Shown here piece after piece: positions 10,822-21,403 of a stretch of DNA of 64,000 bases. Each line of letters opens with the position of its first letter. The stretch's first letter is position 1. Origin of the DNA: Strigamia acuminata (Eukaryota; Arthropoda; Chilopoda; Geophilomorpha; Linotaeniidae); the NCBI GenBank assembly GCA_949358305.1, contig OX442314.1:7071087-7135086 (forward strand), read 5' to 3'. Made by a program: the position numbers and the translations under genes. Under the pieces are notes generated by a model. It saw nothing but the letters and a program-made list of their open reading frames with translations. It did not search any database and was not told the DNA's origin.

Positions 10822-11211
10822 CTGAAGTGCCATCCATTATCTGGTGTTTCCCGTTCCAAAATTGTTATGTAAACACCTGGCACGCTGCATATTGGTTTGT
10901 CCATAGTTTCCTTGAGCCTTCGATGAACATGATGTTCATAGAAACTTTCGTTTTTCACATACAGTGGAACGTAATCCTAAGTACACATATAATTAACAAA
11001 AAAAATACCATGATAAATTAATTATTGTTTTTACCTCACGACCCTTTTCCACTTCCAAATTGTTTGACCCAAAATTCCAACGAACAAGAAATTGACGGAA
11101 TCTTGAGAAACTCATCACAATAACATGGCCCAAAAGTGCTAAAGATTTCACAAGCGGAGATGGTTCCTCAAAAGACTCTTTCATCAAATTAAGTGTTTCC
11201 ACTGAATACAT
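10822..11211 (-). pseudogene. Partial SPTLC2 copy: exons 1 and 2 only
   Basis: Exon 1 (11035-11211) and exon 2 (10822-10976) match copy A's exons at 34819-34995 and 34607-34761, with the same GT/AG borders and only scattered substitutions (for example MYSVETLNL for MYSVETPNL). The rest of the enzyme, including every PLP-binding segment, is missing, and unrelated repeats begin about 95 bp past exon 2. I infer a non-functional piece left by a third, partial duplication of the locus. Confidence 0.75.
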
Positions 11212-11446
11212 GTTTAAACTACTTTGGGGCTCGGAGTCAGTATAGTTTTAATTTTTTTCATTAGCCTATACCTGTATTGACGTAAATTTGCTGATGTAGA
11301 ATTCAGATAATTTATTCAATAATCAATTTGGCCAGCTGTCAGTGGGCTGATGGCAATTTAAATTAATTGTTTATTCATTTTCTACTCTTTTATCTTTCTT
11401 TTGCAGCTTTTGCAACTAATTTAACAATATCGCAATGTTTCTTGAA

Positions 11447-11487
11447 AGCAGAGTGACGCAGCGGAAGTGGGCTAGGCTCAAAACACG
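11447..11487 (+). other. 5'-half initiator-tRNA-Met-like sequence
   Basis: AGCAGAGTGACGCAGCGGAAG matches the 5' half of eukaryotic tRNA-iMet and the resemblance fades past the anticodon stem. There is no 3' half, so this is not a tRNA gene. It lies in the duplicated segment and recurs at 35226-35266. Confidence 0.45.
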
Positions 11488-11739
11488 AACAACACAATCA
11501 GCAATAATCTCCAACTAATCTAACCCAAATTTAATTTTTATTTTATTTTATTTTAATTTTATGGCACTCTTTTTTCTTTATTTCTTGCACGCATGTGAAT
11601 TGTTTTTGTCTTTTCTGGGGATGTAGTGCAGGAAAAGTAAGATGTGTTTGTAGAAATGTGATTGTCATAAAATGTCTCATCTTTTCATACTTTTTTTTAA
11701 AAATATTTTTCTCAAATATTTTTAAATTTTTCGACATTT

Positions 11740-11860
11740 TGAAAAGTTTTCCCAGGTGGCCGCTAGGTCGAGACCGGTCGGGATCACATGACCAGACCTT
11801 TGATGTCGAAAAGGACGACAAAAGGAAGGAATGGCATTCTTGTAGTGTCACAAATTAATT
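11740..11860 (+). other. Exon-like block, copy 1 (function unknown)
   Basis: After a T-rich run and CCCAG, the open frame reads WPLGRDRSGSHDQTF. A diverged copy follows a similar T-rich tract and CAG at 12402. Paired acceptor-like sites before similar reading frames suggest a duplicated exon or repeat unit. No family recognised. Confidence 0.25.
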
Positions 11861-12080
11861 AATCAATTTTAAAACAATATTCATAGCCCTTTTAAATTTT
11901 TATTTTATTTAACATGATTCCATTGATTTTTAAAATTGTTTTAATTTTTCTTTTCCAGTGGTGCCCAAGTTTCCAACTCCACTCGCACAGCTCATTTTCA
12001 CATTTTCCAGATATGGTGGTTCACAAGCTATTTTGCGATCGTTGTCAGGTTTACGGCCCGCAATAGACATTACATTTAGG

Positions 12081-12395
12081 ACATTTTTTGAAATTTTCTG
12101 AAATTTTTCTAAATTTTCTGACATTTTTCTAAATTTTCTGACATGTTTCTAAATTTTCTGACATTTTTCTAAATTTTCTGACATTTTTCTAAATCTTTTG
12201 ACATTTTTCTAAATTTTCTGACATGTTTCTAAATTTTCTGACATTTTTCTAAATTTTCTGACATTATTCTAAATTTTCTGACATTTTTCTAAATTTTCTG
12301 ACATGTTTCTAAATTTTCTGACATTTTTTTCAAATTTTCTGTCATTTCTTTATGTTTTCTATTTTTATTTTAAATTTTCTGTCATTTTTTCAAAT
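12081..12395. repeat. 20-bp minisatellite with 80-bp higher-order period
   Basis: Tandem units of the form ACATTTTTCTAAATTTTCTG run in strict 20-bp register. A variant unit with ACATGTTTCT occurs at 12141, 12221 and 12301, exactly 80 bp apart, so blocks of four units were amplified. Confidence 0.9.
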
Positions 12396-12401
12396 TTTCT
12401 C

Positions 12402-12500
12402 AGGTGGCCGCTAGACAGAGATGAATCGAGCCCACATGACCAGACCATGATGACGAAAATGATGACAAAAGATGAAAATAAGTTTGTAGAAAAACTGTGA
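12402..12500 (+). other. Exon-like block, copy 2 (function unknown)
   Basis: The open frame WPLDRDESSPHDQTMMTKMM starts right after a T-rich tract and CAG and resembles the block at 11755-11850. It ends in a stop at 12498. Possibly an exon duplicate; low confidence. Confidence 0.25.
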
Positions 12501-12609
12501 ACAGGTGTGTTTCTCATTCCACTAAATAAATTTGTAATTTATAAATTCCAATCAGGTAGTGCCACAAAGTAAATGAATAAAATCATAAACATTTTAAATT
12601 TTTATGTAT

Positions 12610-12760
12610 TTTATTTTGGGCGGGGACCAAATGGGCGCGTCCTAAATACGTGCGCAAGTCAAATATGCGCATCAAATACGCGCGTCTTGAATGCGTGTCC
12701 TCAGATGCACGCGATTCAAATGCGCGTGTCCTATATCCGCACATTTAGGACGCGAGCATA
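12610..12760. repeat. Degenerate GCGCGTC/AAATGCG-rich tract
   Basis: CpG-rich words (ATACGCGCGTC, ATGCGCGTGTCC, AATATGCGC) recur irregularly in otherwise AT-rich DNA. No ORF or known element recognised. Confidence 0.4.
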
Positions 12761-12843
12761 TTAAATTAAATGGAAAATAACAAATGAAAAAACCAAACTC
12801 AAATGCCTGCAGGAGGCCATAGAATTTTTATGTTTTACTGTTC

Positions 12844-13180
12844 GCGGTACCACTCGCACAATTTCTGCAGCTGGGCCATCTCTCTCTTGACCAGTAGTAG
12901 GTCGTTGAGCGCCTGGTTCTTTGCCAGTTGCATAAATTGGAGTTTCTAGTTCATTTTTTTGCGTTCGCACCTCTCTGTGCGGCACTGTTCAGCACGATTC
13001 TCGGCCGTCAAATCGTCCAACTGACCACAAACCGGTCGGGCTCGAGCCAATCATTGCTCATGACCACGCCGCTGTTGCGGCCGAACACCACGGAGCGTTT
13101 GTGGAAGTCAGTGTGGTCGTCGACGAGCGCGAAGACCTCCAAGAGCAGTTTCTGGATGCAGTACATCTCCTCTTGAATGA
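12844..13180 (-). pseudogene. Decayed coding-like segment flanking the Gypsy nest
   Basis: This GC-rich patch reads as protein on the minus strand with frame changes. The upper part gives IQKLLLEVFALVDDHTDFHK and GRNSGVVMSNDWLEPDRF, then a shift to DLTAENRAEQCRTERCERKK, then another to QALNDLLLVKREMAQLQKL ending in a stop at 12838-12840. The mix of Leu, Glu, Gln and Arg suggests a coiled-coil protein. I do not recognise the family. Frame breaks and stops make an intact gene unlikely. DNA at 28763-28830 was contiguous with it before the Gypsy insertion. Confidence 0.3.
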
Positions 13181-13255
13181 ATGACCCGGATTACCAGCTA
13201 CTATACGACCACAAGGCTAGGAACTGAATGTTGTGTATTTATCGTTGATGAAGGT

Positions 13256-15948
13256 TGTGACGATGTCGGATTTGCATAACACAGTATGATGCGCGAGATA
13301 GTTGGCTAAGCTGGAAAAACAAGTGAACTAGAGAGAGGAGGTAAAATGAGTGAAACTGGTAATTATCAAGACATAAACATTTTATTCTAGGGATAAATAT
13401 TAAACAGGAAATTTATGCCGACAAATGTCTAGAATATTTATATGATTAAACCATACAATATCTTGGCTTCTTGAAGCCCTAAAATAATATCAGGTGGTAA
13501 CTTCGGATTACAGGATTTAACAGGTGTCATCAGAGTCGGTTGACTGTCATCTGGTTGAATTAAGGTGGTTCTAAGGTGTGTAAAGGTAATGAGGTGATCC
13601 GAGGCGTGCGGTTGTCTTTGCTGCATCGCCACAAACTCTATTAACCCTTCCAACCCGAAAGAATTTGTTTCCCATCTCTCCCTAAGATGGGCATTATATG
13701 ACCCAGATTCTGCGCATGCGCAAAATCCGGGTTTTAGGGAATTCCGAACATCTAGCCAATGGGGTTAGATTGTCTATTCATGTAGTGAACGCCATATGGA
13801 CGTGGTGGACATGATTGACATTAGCGGAGCCTGCTGATGATCATACTTTTTGACCTTTGGACTCCTAAGATGGGTCTTTTTTGACCCAGTTAAACTTTGA
13901 GTTCAAATTACAGAAAAACTTAAAAAATTAAAAAAATTTCAACTGTGGTATAGTGTCTAGTGATGTTTCAAAGGAATAGTCAGCAAAAATCAGATAAAAA
14001 AAAAATTTATTTGTTATAAAAAAAATGATTTTTTTAAAACGGGGTCACAAAATGACCCATCTCAGGGTTGGAAGGGTTAATAAATTCCTCGGAATTTATA
14101 TCGTGACTTGGGTAATTGTTGCGTATGTGCAAGTTACTACGTAACAATACAGTGTAGTTGTGGTTTAGGGTTAAATAAATTACTTGTAATTTATTCCCGT
14201 GATCCAAACTATTTCATTTGATGTCCAAGTTTAAGTGAAGTTGCTAATAAATTTATTACCAAATTCAACTCTGGAAAAGCTGAAAAGTACAAAAGGTTAG
14301 AACGTCGTGATGCCTTTTCACCAAGCTTATCGGCAGCCTTGGTTTACGGCATCTGGCACTCGTTGTTGTACACATTGTGGTGACCCAGTTGGATAAGTGT
14401 CCCCCCATAGCGGATACTTGCCCTCTGAGTCACTATGATTGAAGAGTCGTTCCCCCCGAGTTGGCTCCACCTCCCCATAGCAGGTGTGTGCCCCGAGGGG
14501 AAGGAAGCGGCTGGTGGTCAGCCCCGATTGGTTGATCACCGGCCCTTCACCCCACTGCATAAAAGGCTGTGTTTCCCGCCTAAAAGACAGAACTTACACA
14601 AAACGACACCAAGAACACAGCAACTACCTCACCGTCAGGCCAACTTCAACTACAAGTTAGGATTGATCGAGGATCGCTGAGTAAAGTGCAAACTGTAACT
14701 CTCACGAAGTCACTTGAGAGCTATTCCGGCGAAAGCAAGCGAATAGCCCTTGTGAAATCGCCCAGAATAATCGCCCATACGATTATTCGCCGAAGTAAGC
14801 GTCTGTGTGCTTTGTTAGGAACCCCTAAGTTCTCAAACGAGGCCTCTGCGACGCTAAACCAAAAACCTAGACAACAGGCACGGATAGAAGACTCGAAAGA
14901 GCATTCCACCGCGTCCGTAACGATGAATCCGTGACGAATTAACGACAACTCGAGACGCCGCCTTTATTTCGCCGACCACGCGGAACCGACGACGCCATCT
15001 TGAGAAATCCTTTGTTCGACTCTGACCAAGTCGACTTTAGAATTATTATTAAGTGTATTTTAAGGCATAAAGCCTAGTGAATAAATTATCTGTTTATTTA
15101 CATACATTTAGTAGTTATTTGGGTATTTGCATAATTGATCACAGGTAAAGTATTACACGTTAGCGCTATTTAAACCTATACCAAGTAGGACGCGACAACA
15201 TGATGAAAAATACCACACCCGAGGGAACTTTTCCTGCGACCCCGGATGCAGTCTCCTCACGGCCACGCGGCCGTCAACAACGAACCCGGCCGGGATGGTA
15301 TTGCTCCATCATCCCGCCCAGAATAACGTCGGTTGCAGGTTCTCATCTGCCTGCAGAATAGTAGAAATGTTGGCCTGTGTAAAATGTTACACAAACCAAC
15401 CTGAAGCAGAAGTAGAAGCAGTAGAAGGGCTCAAGTAAGTATCAGTGTTTCACAATATAATATCAAGACAAGAGCGAGTTATTTTCGGTTGGCAGGGAAA
15501 TATGAAGACAGTGGAGACAATAGTTTGACTATTTCTCCAATGAGAACGTTGCTCAAGGAAATTCATCCAATCCTTGCTTGCAGGGATTGGATACACAGAG
15601 CAGGTGCTTTCTACTAAGTCCGCACAGGAACGGGATACTGAAGTCACTTATGGGTGAGGGTTGTTTTGTTCTCAGCTGAACTCAACACAGATGCAAGGGG
15701 AGGTTAATTGCTTTGTTAATCCTATAATGGTCAAGTTTGGCTAATTTCCTTGGAAATTAGTTGTTTTTTGTTTATTCTGGCTATAAAACTTGATTTATAG
15801 CTAATATTTATTTAAGGTTCTTCAAAAGTGGTTAAATAAATGCATTTTATGTATTTATTTACTTTTAACTTGAATTTAGCGCTCATTTCGAACAGCGCCA
15901 TCTATTGACAAATTTCGTGGCTTTTAATAAGAGGGCGCAACCGTTACA
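13256..15948 (-). mobile_element. Probable solo LTR of a long-LTR family, inserted in the Gypsy 3' LTR
   Basis: The insert has termini TGTGACG and CGTTACA. Flanks AGGT and CGGT fit a 4-bp target duplication with one mismatch. The termini, the near-terminal CGCCATCTA motif and stem-loops such as CTAATTTCC/GGAAATTAG (about 15738-15758) resemble the 1.9-kb LTR at 6966-8875. Without the MITE inside it is about 2.25 kb. No internal LTR pair was found. Region 14310-15100 holds GCATAAAAGG (14558) and AATAAATTATC (15081), which could be promoter and poly(A) signals of another, plus-strand element, so the solo-LTR reading is an inference. Confidence 0.5.
13641..14080. mobile_element. piggyBac-type MITE
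   Basis: Perfect 16-bp inverted termini TTAACCCTTCCAACCC and GGGTTGGAAGGGTTAA include TTAA on both sides, the target site duplicated by piggyBac transposases. The 440-bp interior has GATGGGTCA/TGACCCATC inverted words and no ORF. Confidence 0.8.
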
Positions 15949-16247
15949 CGGTAGTGGTCAAGAAAACAACATGTCAGCTAAGCTAAACTAAAGTGACTGA
16001 TTTATTCAAGAATTACAATATAGGTGGCGCTGCTTTTAAAAGCGCCGAAACATGACGATTGGTCAAGATTGACCTATGGAGTAGGACACTCCAACATCCC
16101 CTTTAATTGGGAGAAACACCAATTATACAAATCAAGGAAAGAATTAAACAAATTAAACATATGTATATAAAAGCTAATAATAAAAAACATAGTTGAAATT
16201 TAAACAAATACAAAATAAAGTTAATTATCACAAAACACGCACAAATA

Positions 16248-16830
16248 TTAATTTGGTGGAAAACCGAAGAAGTCCGTTTGCTTCCTGTTTCGAACGAGTC
16301 GAGGACTGCGGGCAGTAGGAACTGGAGCACTCGAGCCAGCAATTGCAGGTGGCGATGGCGCACAGACGGGCAACGGTGGTGCGTGTGTCGGAGCAACGTT
16401 TTGAGGAACGACAGCGTGTGGAACGGCAAGTATTGGATCAGGTACGGGCACAGGCGGTGCAGTTGGTTGAGAAGTGATGGAAAAAGGAAGAAGAGAACTT
16501 CTTCAATCTTTCCCCCCATTTTGTGGCAACAAACTCGGATCTGCGCGACGTCGCAACTGGTCAATGTGTCGGTTCCACGTCACATCGAGAGCGACTTCGA
16601 CATCGTAAGTAGACGAGGAAGTCTTCTTTTTAACTATACCGGGTATCCACTTGGGAGTACCTCGATAATCCCGCGCGAACACGAGGTCCCCAACTTCAAA
16701 ACGGCGTGGAATGTCAATTTGGTCGACATCTGGCAGAAGTCGTGGATTCAGCAAATGTAGGCGCGTCCGCATCTCACGCTGGAGGAAGGCGACAGCTAGT
16801 GAAACTTTCGTCGTAGCGTGTGGAGTCGAG
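16248..16830 (-). pseudogene. pol: Gypsy pol C-terminus (integrase tail) below the Copia insertion
   Basis: The minus-strand frame from about 16830 to 16503 continues the Gypsy integrase interrupted at 24932: YRSTPHATTKVS, then the C-terminal domain (RFEVGDLVFARDYRG..W). One in-frame stop (TGA, 16500-16502) separates it from a Pro-rich tail (16451-16248) ending RNRKQTDFFGFPPN, typical of Gypsy polyprotein ends. Removing the Copia element and one GATAC copy makes the reading continuous across the join. Confidence 0.8.
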
Positions 16831-16836
16831 CGATAC

Positions 16837-17144
16837 TGTTATCTTATTGTGTATGTTAACTTTACCATGTGTGTATTGTATTATCAATCGACAGTGTTCC
16901 TTTCAATATATGAGTGTTTGTTTACGTTCGCACAAATAGGTGCGATCATTAATGTATATTATTGCTATGTCATGCCAACAGGTGGCACTGTATACCCAAG
17001 GAGTCACGTGACATATGAATAAAGTTCTCACTCTATGTTATGCTTTGAACCACAAAAGGTCTTGTGTGTTTCTTTCCAATTAGGAGTTTTTCCACACCAC
17101 TGTGTTATGAGTAAATCCACACCATTATTTACCGGGATTTAACA
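16837..17144 (+). repeat. Copia 5' LTR
   Basis: 308 bp, TGTTATC..TTTAACA, matching 24619-24926. GAATAAAG near 17018 is a probable poly(A) signal. Confidence 0.95.
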
Positions 17145-17145
17145 A

Positions 17146-17156
17146 GGTTATGGGCC
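17146..17156 (+). other. Copia primer binding site, initiator tRNA-Met fragment
   Basis: GGTTATGGGCC is complementary to the GGCCCATAACC anticodon arm of tRNA-iMet and starts 1 nt after the LTR, the copia-type internal-tRNA priming site. Confidence 0.8.
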
Positions 17157-17881
17157 ACAATAACGAAGGAAAAACGTCCACAGTGAATTTGAAGCATTTA
17201 GAGGTCAGAAGTGAATTTTCCTCCAAATCCAATATGGCGGAGCCCATGGTAGAAGTAAACAAGTTGTCTTCTTGCCTGGATTTCACGGATTTCGAGCCGA
17301 CAATTGGATGCCAAGCAGTGCAGGATCATTGACGGGTTCGAAAATAACAATTGACATTTTATTTAAACGTTTTTCTTCCTTTTTTGGAAATTTTGTCCAC
17401 GTATCGCGAGGTGCGATACGTATCGTCAACACGACGATATTTTCGGCTGGAAAACGTAGGCGATACGTCGGCGACTCCACCAGTCAACCACACGCGAAGT
17501 GTGAATTCAAATCGCCAGGAAATAACGTGAAAAACGACGGACAATTTTGCGAACAGTTTGTGCAACGGAGAAACGACACGACGTTCGAAGAACGAGACGA
17601 AATTCGAGAAAAGAACAATACTGGGTTTCAACTACACGTGAAGTGTAACCAAACGAGGAATACAACGGGAAAACATCAAATTTATGAACAATATCAGTGT
17701 TTATTTCGAATACAATTTGAATACATTTATTAGCTTAGTACTGTGTTAGGATTTACTACTAACTTATCTATAAGAGCGAACTAACATCACAACTTTGCAC
17801 TTTGTTGTGATTAACCAGTACAGAAAGTGTTTTTGGGGTGGTTTGTGTACAAAATTGCTACTATTTTGCTACTATTTTGCC

Positions 17882-19418
17882 ATGGATTCGGACAAATTAG
17901 AACGGAAAGTGACATTACTGAACAGAACCAACTATGACACGTGGAAACAGCAGGTTAAGGTTTTGTTGATGCATCATGGTTGCTGGGCCTTCACGGATGG
18001 CTCAGAAGAAGCATTGGCACCAGGAGCATCATGGCGGGACCGTTCCGACTATAAGCTGAGAAAAGGCAGAGCTTTTAGTCTCATCTACTACTCCATCGAG
18101 GAGCAATACCACGAATTGCTCAGTGGCGTTGAAGATGCGAAATTAGCCTGGAACACACTAAAACTGAACTTTGAACCGGTTTCTCGTGCACGCATTATAC
18201 GTTTGCTGGACGAATTTTTCAATTTAAAATACGACAAGGAAACGGAAACGATTGGAGTATTCGCAGCGAAAATACGAAATGCAGCGAGAAAATTAGCGGA
18301 TGTTAAACATCAATTGGACAATCTTTATCAAGCTTTCCAGCTGATACGATATTTGCCGCAGGAATATCAATCCATCGTACAAGCTATCTATAGATGGGAG
18401 GATGCGAATTTCACTTTAGAGAAAGTCGAGGCCGAACTGGTTGCGGAAGAAGGACGTCTAGCCCAACAAAAGAGGGATTCGGGCCAGGGGCCAATCATTG
18501 ACGCCTTCAGCACAGGACAGGGTTCCGCCAACACAAAGAATAGTGATAATTCAAAACCTCAACAACAAGGGAACTTTAGCCAAAACAACCGCGGATTTCA
18601 AAGTGGACAAAAGGGCGGCAAATCAAATTATCGAGGTGGCAAGAACACGAGAGCAAATTTCAGAGGAAATACGACCGGGTCAACGGGACGGGGGCCGTGT
18701 TTCCGGTGCAATCAACATGGACATTGGGCCAAAGACTGCACAGCACAATTGCAATTGGCGCCAACTAGCAACATGAAGTCAAATACGGTTGAAGAACTTG
18801 ACACCGCCATGTTGGATGTGGGATTTCTCACAGAAATAAGTGAACAAGAGATGTTGCAGTGCAGCGGAACCAACAACTGCTGGATTTATGACACTGGGGC
18901 CACCGGGCATTTCTGCAAAGACAGAAATCAATTTCACAATTTTCGGGAGATGACGGGAACGATCAGTCAAGCTGACAAGAAGACACTCATCCAAATCCAA
19001 GGAGTTGGAGATGTCTGCATCATGTGCCTGGTTGGGACAGAGACAATTCCCATCACACTAAAAAAGGTTTATTATGCGCCGGACTTGCGAAGAAACCTAT
19101 TGTCTGGGCCGTGCATTGATGAGGCGAGATGTCGAGTAGCTGTGGGTGCGGGTTTAGTAAAGATTTACGACCCACAATGGAAACGGCAGTTAATGCAAGG
19201 AGTCAAGAAGGACAGACTCTATTATATCCAACTCAGCGATGAAAAACCCGACATCGAAAAATTGAAACAAAAGGAGACGACTAGGGCTAATACGGGTGAA
19301 GAGAAGAGACAACAATCTTCTCAATCAAGCAAAACAGCTTCCAGTCCAGAAGAAGCACGACTTTGGCACGAGCGACTTGGACATATCCATTTCCCTAGCG
19401 TGCAACAAATGAGCAAGA
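17882..19418 (+). pseudogene. gag-pol: Copia gag-protease-integrase N-part, interrupted at 19418
   Basis: ATG at 17882 (MDSDKLERK) opens a Ty1/copia polyprotein. The gag domain carries LNRTNYDTWKQQVKVLLMHH near its start and a CCHC knuckle CFRCNQHGHWAKDC around codon 275. The protease follows with WIYDTGATGHFCKD (active site DTG), then the pre-integrase zinc domain ARLWHERLGHIHF. The frame is open to 19418, where the LTR of a nested element begins; codons beyond belong to that LTR. It resumes at 21729. Confidence 0.9.
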
Positions 19419-19738
19419 TGTTGAATCCGGAGTTAATTAAAATCGAGTCCGTTGCACAACTAAATATCGTGTTTATTTGCCACTTGATCACAATTATACT
19501 TGCGTATTAAATACACTGATTTTGACAGTTCTGTTCATTCGCTTTCTCGCTTATAAATTGCTACGTGTTTACATTTCGAGTTCGTTTGTAATTCTAAATT
19601 CTTACAATTCCACATATTATTATAACACGTTTCATTCTTATGTTACAATCAAAGACTCTTATGCATAACTTCGATTATTCTATACAATGACGGAATTTAT
19701 AGATGGTTTTTACAATTAACTCGGTTCAATATCCAACA
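19419..19738 (-). repeat. 3' LTR of the gag-only element
   Basis: 320 bp, same sequence as 21404-21723 in every stretch compared, which implies recent insertion. Confidence 0.95.
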
Positions 19739-19792
19739 TCTCCCCAGACATTTGACACATTTCAAATTTCTTTACGAATACGACGACGCCAC

Positions 19793-19866
19793 TTAGGCGT
19801 GCTGGACATCGGGTATGGTTGATAAGCTTTCGTTGATGCAATTGTTGTTGTTGTTATAGCTGATGC

Positions 19867-19915
<49 letters not shown>

Positions 19916-21220
19916 CTCCGTGTTTGCTTCAGGCATCCAATTAATTGGTATCCTACATTGATTGAACGACGTTGCTTCGTTCACAGGACGTTGTCCAAAC
20001 TCACGTTGTTGCGTATTGATACTCCGCATGCATACCCTCGCTAGGTGGCCGACACCACCACACGAGCAGCATTTGGCCTTGATAAATGGGCATCGCACGT
20101 CCTTGTGGTCACCACCACAACGTATGCATTTTCCTGCCAATTGGTCAACTGTCGCCGATGGACACCCATCAGTGCAAACAGGGCCAGATACGTCAGCGAA
20201 TCTCCTGGACCTCCCTCTTCCCGGGGGGAAAGAACCTCTGCCACGACCGGGATCAAAGGGATATTGTCTGGAGTTTGCATCGACTTGATAAACGCCCGCA
20301 GACACCACTTGCGATGACCTCTGCAGATCCGCAGAAGCCGAACCAAGCTCAGTGTTGCGTACTTTCTTGTAAATTAATTGCAGTTGTGTTTCCTTGTAAT
20401 GGTCTAATCCCAATACCAACTCATGGACCTCTTCGCCGAGACTTCCTTCGTTTATTTTCATCTGCGCGACAATTTCCTTCATCTTGTTCTCCAAGTCTGC
20501 ATCTTGGTTGATATTTTCAATCAATTTTCTCTGCAATTCGCTCATCTCATTATCATATTCGTTTTTTACTTTCTCCGTTTCTATTTGCTTCTGCTCGAGC
20601 TTCGTCTGCATGGCTTGAAGTGTTGAATGCATTTGGATTTCCACATGTTTCGTTTCAAAACTCCGTTCTTGTTGTAATGTTTCTAGCTGACCACTCTTAA
20701 ACTTCATTTGAATCTCGAGGTCTTGTACTTTGGCTTGGTGTATTTTAAGTTCTGCATCCAATTTGCTCAGCGACTTGAGCGCGTCTTTGATGCACAATTC
20801 CTCTATTCTGTGTTGCTCGTCTTGGAATTTCATCGCGTCGCCCATCAAATTGTTGGTCAAGCTTCGTTTCTCTTTGGCGTGTTCCTGCATGTCTTTGCGG
20901 ATGGTTTTCATCAGTTTGTCCGTCAATTCCTTCACGTTGCTCGAGCCCACGTCCTGCTTGCGTTTCAAACTCTTTTTCGGTTGCGCCAGGCAGTTCGTGT
21001 TGTTGTTTTTGAATCCTTCAACGAGCGCCACGAGGAATTTCGTTCGTTCGCGTTGCACCATTCGGTTGTGTTCGGTGAAAACCTGCACAATTTCCGCGAG
21101 CAGTTGGTCCCGTTCTAATTGGATTTGCAGGACAAGTTCGTTGCGCTTGCAGTTAAGCATGTCGTCCAGTTTTTTACGCTTGGAGTCCATAAACGAATTG
21201 GGTTCAATCGTGGCCACCAT
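19793..21220 (-). CDS. Gag-like coiled-coil protein with two zinc knuckles, 475 aa
   Basis: ATG at 21220 (MVATIEPNS) begins an uninterrupted frame. Residues about 15-290 are dominated by charged heptad-like sequence (Glu, Lys, Gln, Leu), a long predicted coiled coil instead of the usual Gypsy capsid fold. About residues 325-345 are RG/PG-rich (GRGRGSFPPGRGRSRR). Two zinc knuckles follow: CIRCGGDHKDVRC (CX2CX3HX4C) and CCSCGGVGHLARVC (CX2CX4HX4C). Near the C-terminus a run of about 16 Asn is encoded by a (TTG)n-type microsatellite (19844-19916, plus strand). The RNA-binding end fits packaging of the element's RNA; how it joins an autonomous particle is unknown. Confidence 0.85.
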
Positions 21221-21387
21221 TTTTCCTCGTTCGTAATTTGATTCGTTTGTTGCTTTGGTCAGCTATAGATGCAAAGAGTAGTACATCAGTTTCGAATATT
21301 AAACGCAATTAAATTAAAATTGATACATATCTCGACCAAAAACGAGCTTCGATGCGGCCCGTGAGTTCGTCCTCAATCGAACGTGTT

Positions 21388-21400
21388 CGACTCGTCGCCA
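21388..21400 (-). other. Primer binding site, tRNA-Ser-like (gag-only element)
   Basis: The minus strand reads TGGCGACGAGTCG, 3 nt after the LTR end (..TTCAACA). The following 75 nt of leader (GATTGAGGACGAACTCA..GCATC..AAGCTCGTTTTT) nearly match the Gypsy fragment at 9550-9624. Confidence 0.7.
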
Positions 21401-21403
21401 ACT

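Larger units (their letters stand above)
10728..11636. repeat. Segmental duplicate of 34502-35415
   Basis: About 910 bp are nearly identical to the region holding exons 1-2 and the 5' flank of SPTLC2 copy A. The match starts at GTCCTACCCC and ends at GTAGTGCAGGAAAA in both. Confidence 0.85.
13229..16093 (-). repeat. 3' LTR of the Gypsy element, split by an insertion
   Basis: Pieces 13229-13254 (26 bp) and 15952-16093 (142 bp) add up to exactly the 168 bp of the intact LTR at 28590-28757. The minus-strand purine tract AAAGGGGATGT lies at 16094-16104. Confidence 0.85.

Noticed and set aside
12081-12395. Regular 20-bp repeats considered as a CRISPR array
   Set aside because: Repeats are directly adjacent with no unique spacers, and the genome is eukaryotic.
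14327-14948. Three short GC-rich ORFs in the solo-LTR-like insertion
   Set aside because: No domains; overlapping frames on both strands fit regulatory DNA of an LTR better than genes.
20041-21236. Several long plus- and minus-strand ORFs over the gag-like gene
   Set aside because: Shadows of the 475-codon coiled-coil ORF in other frames.
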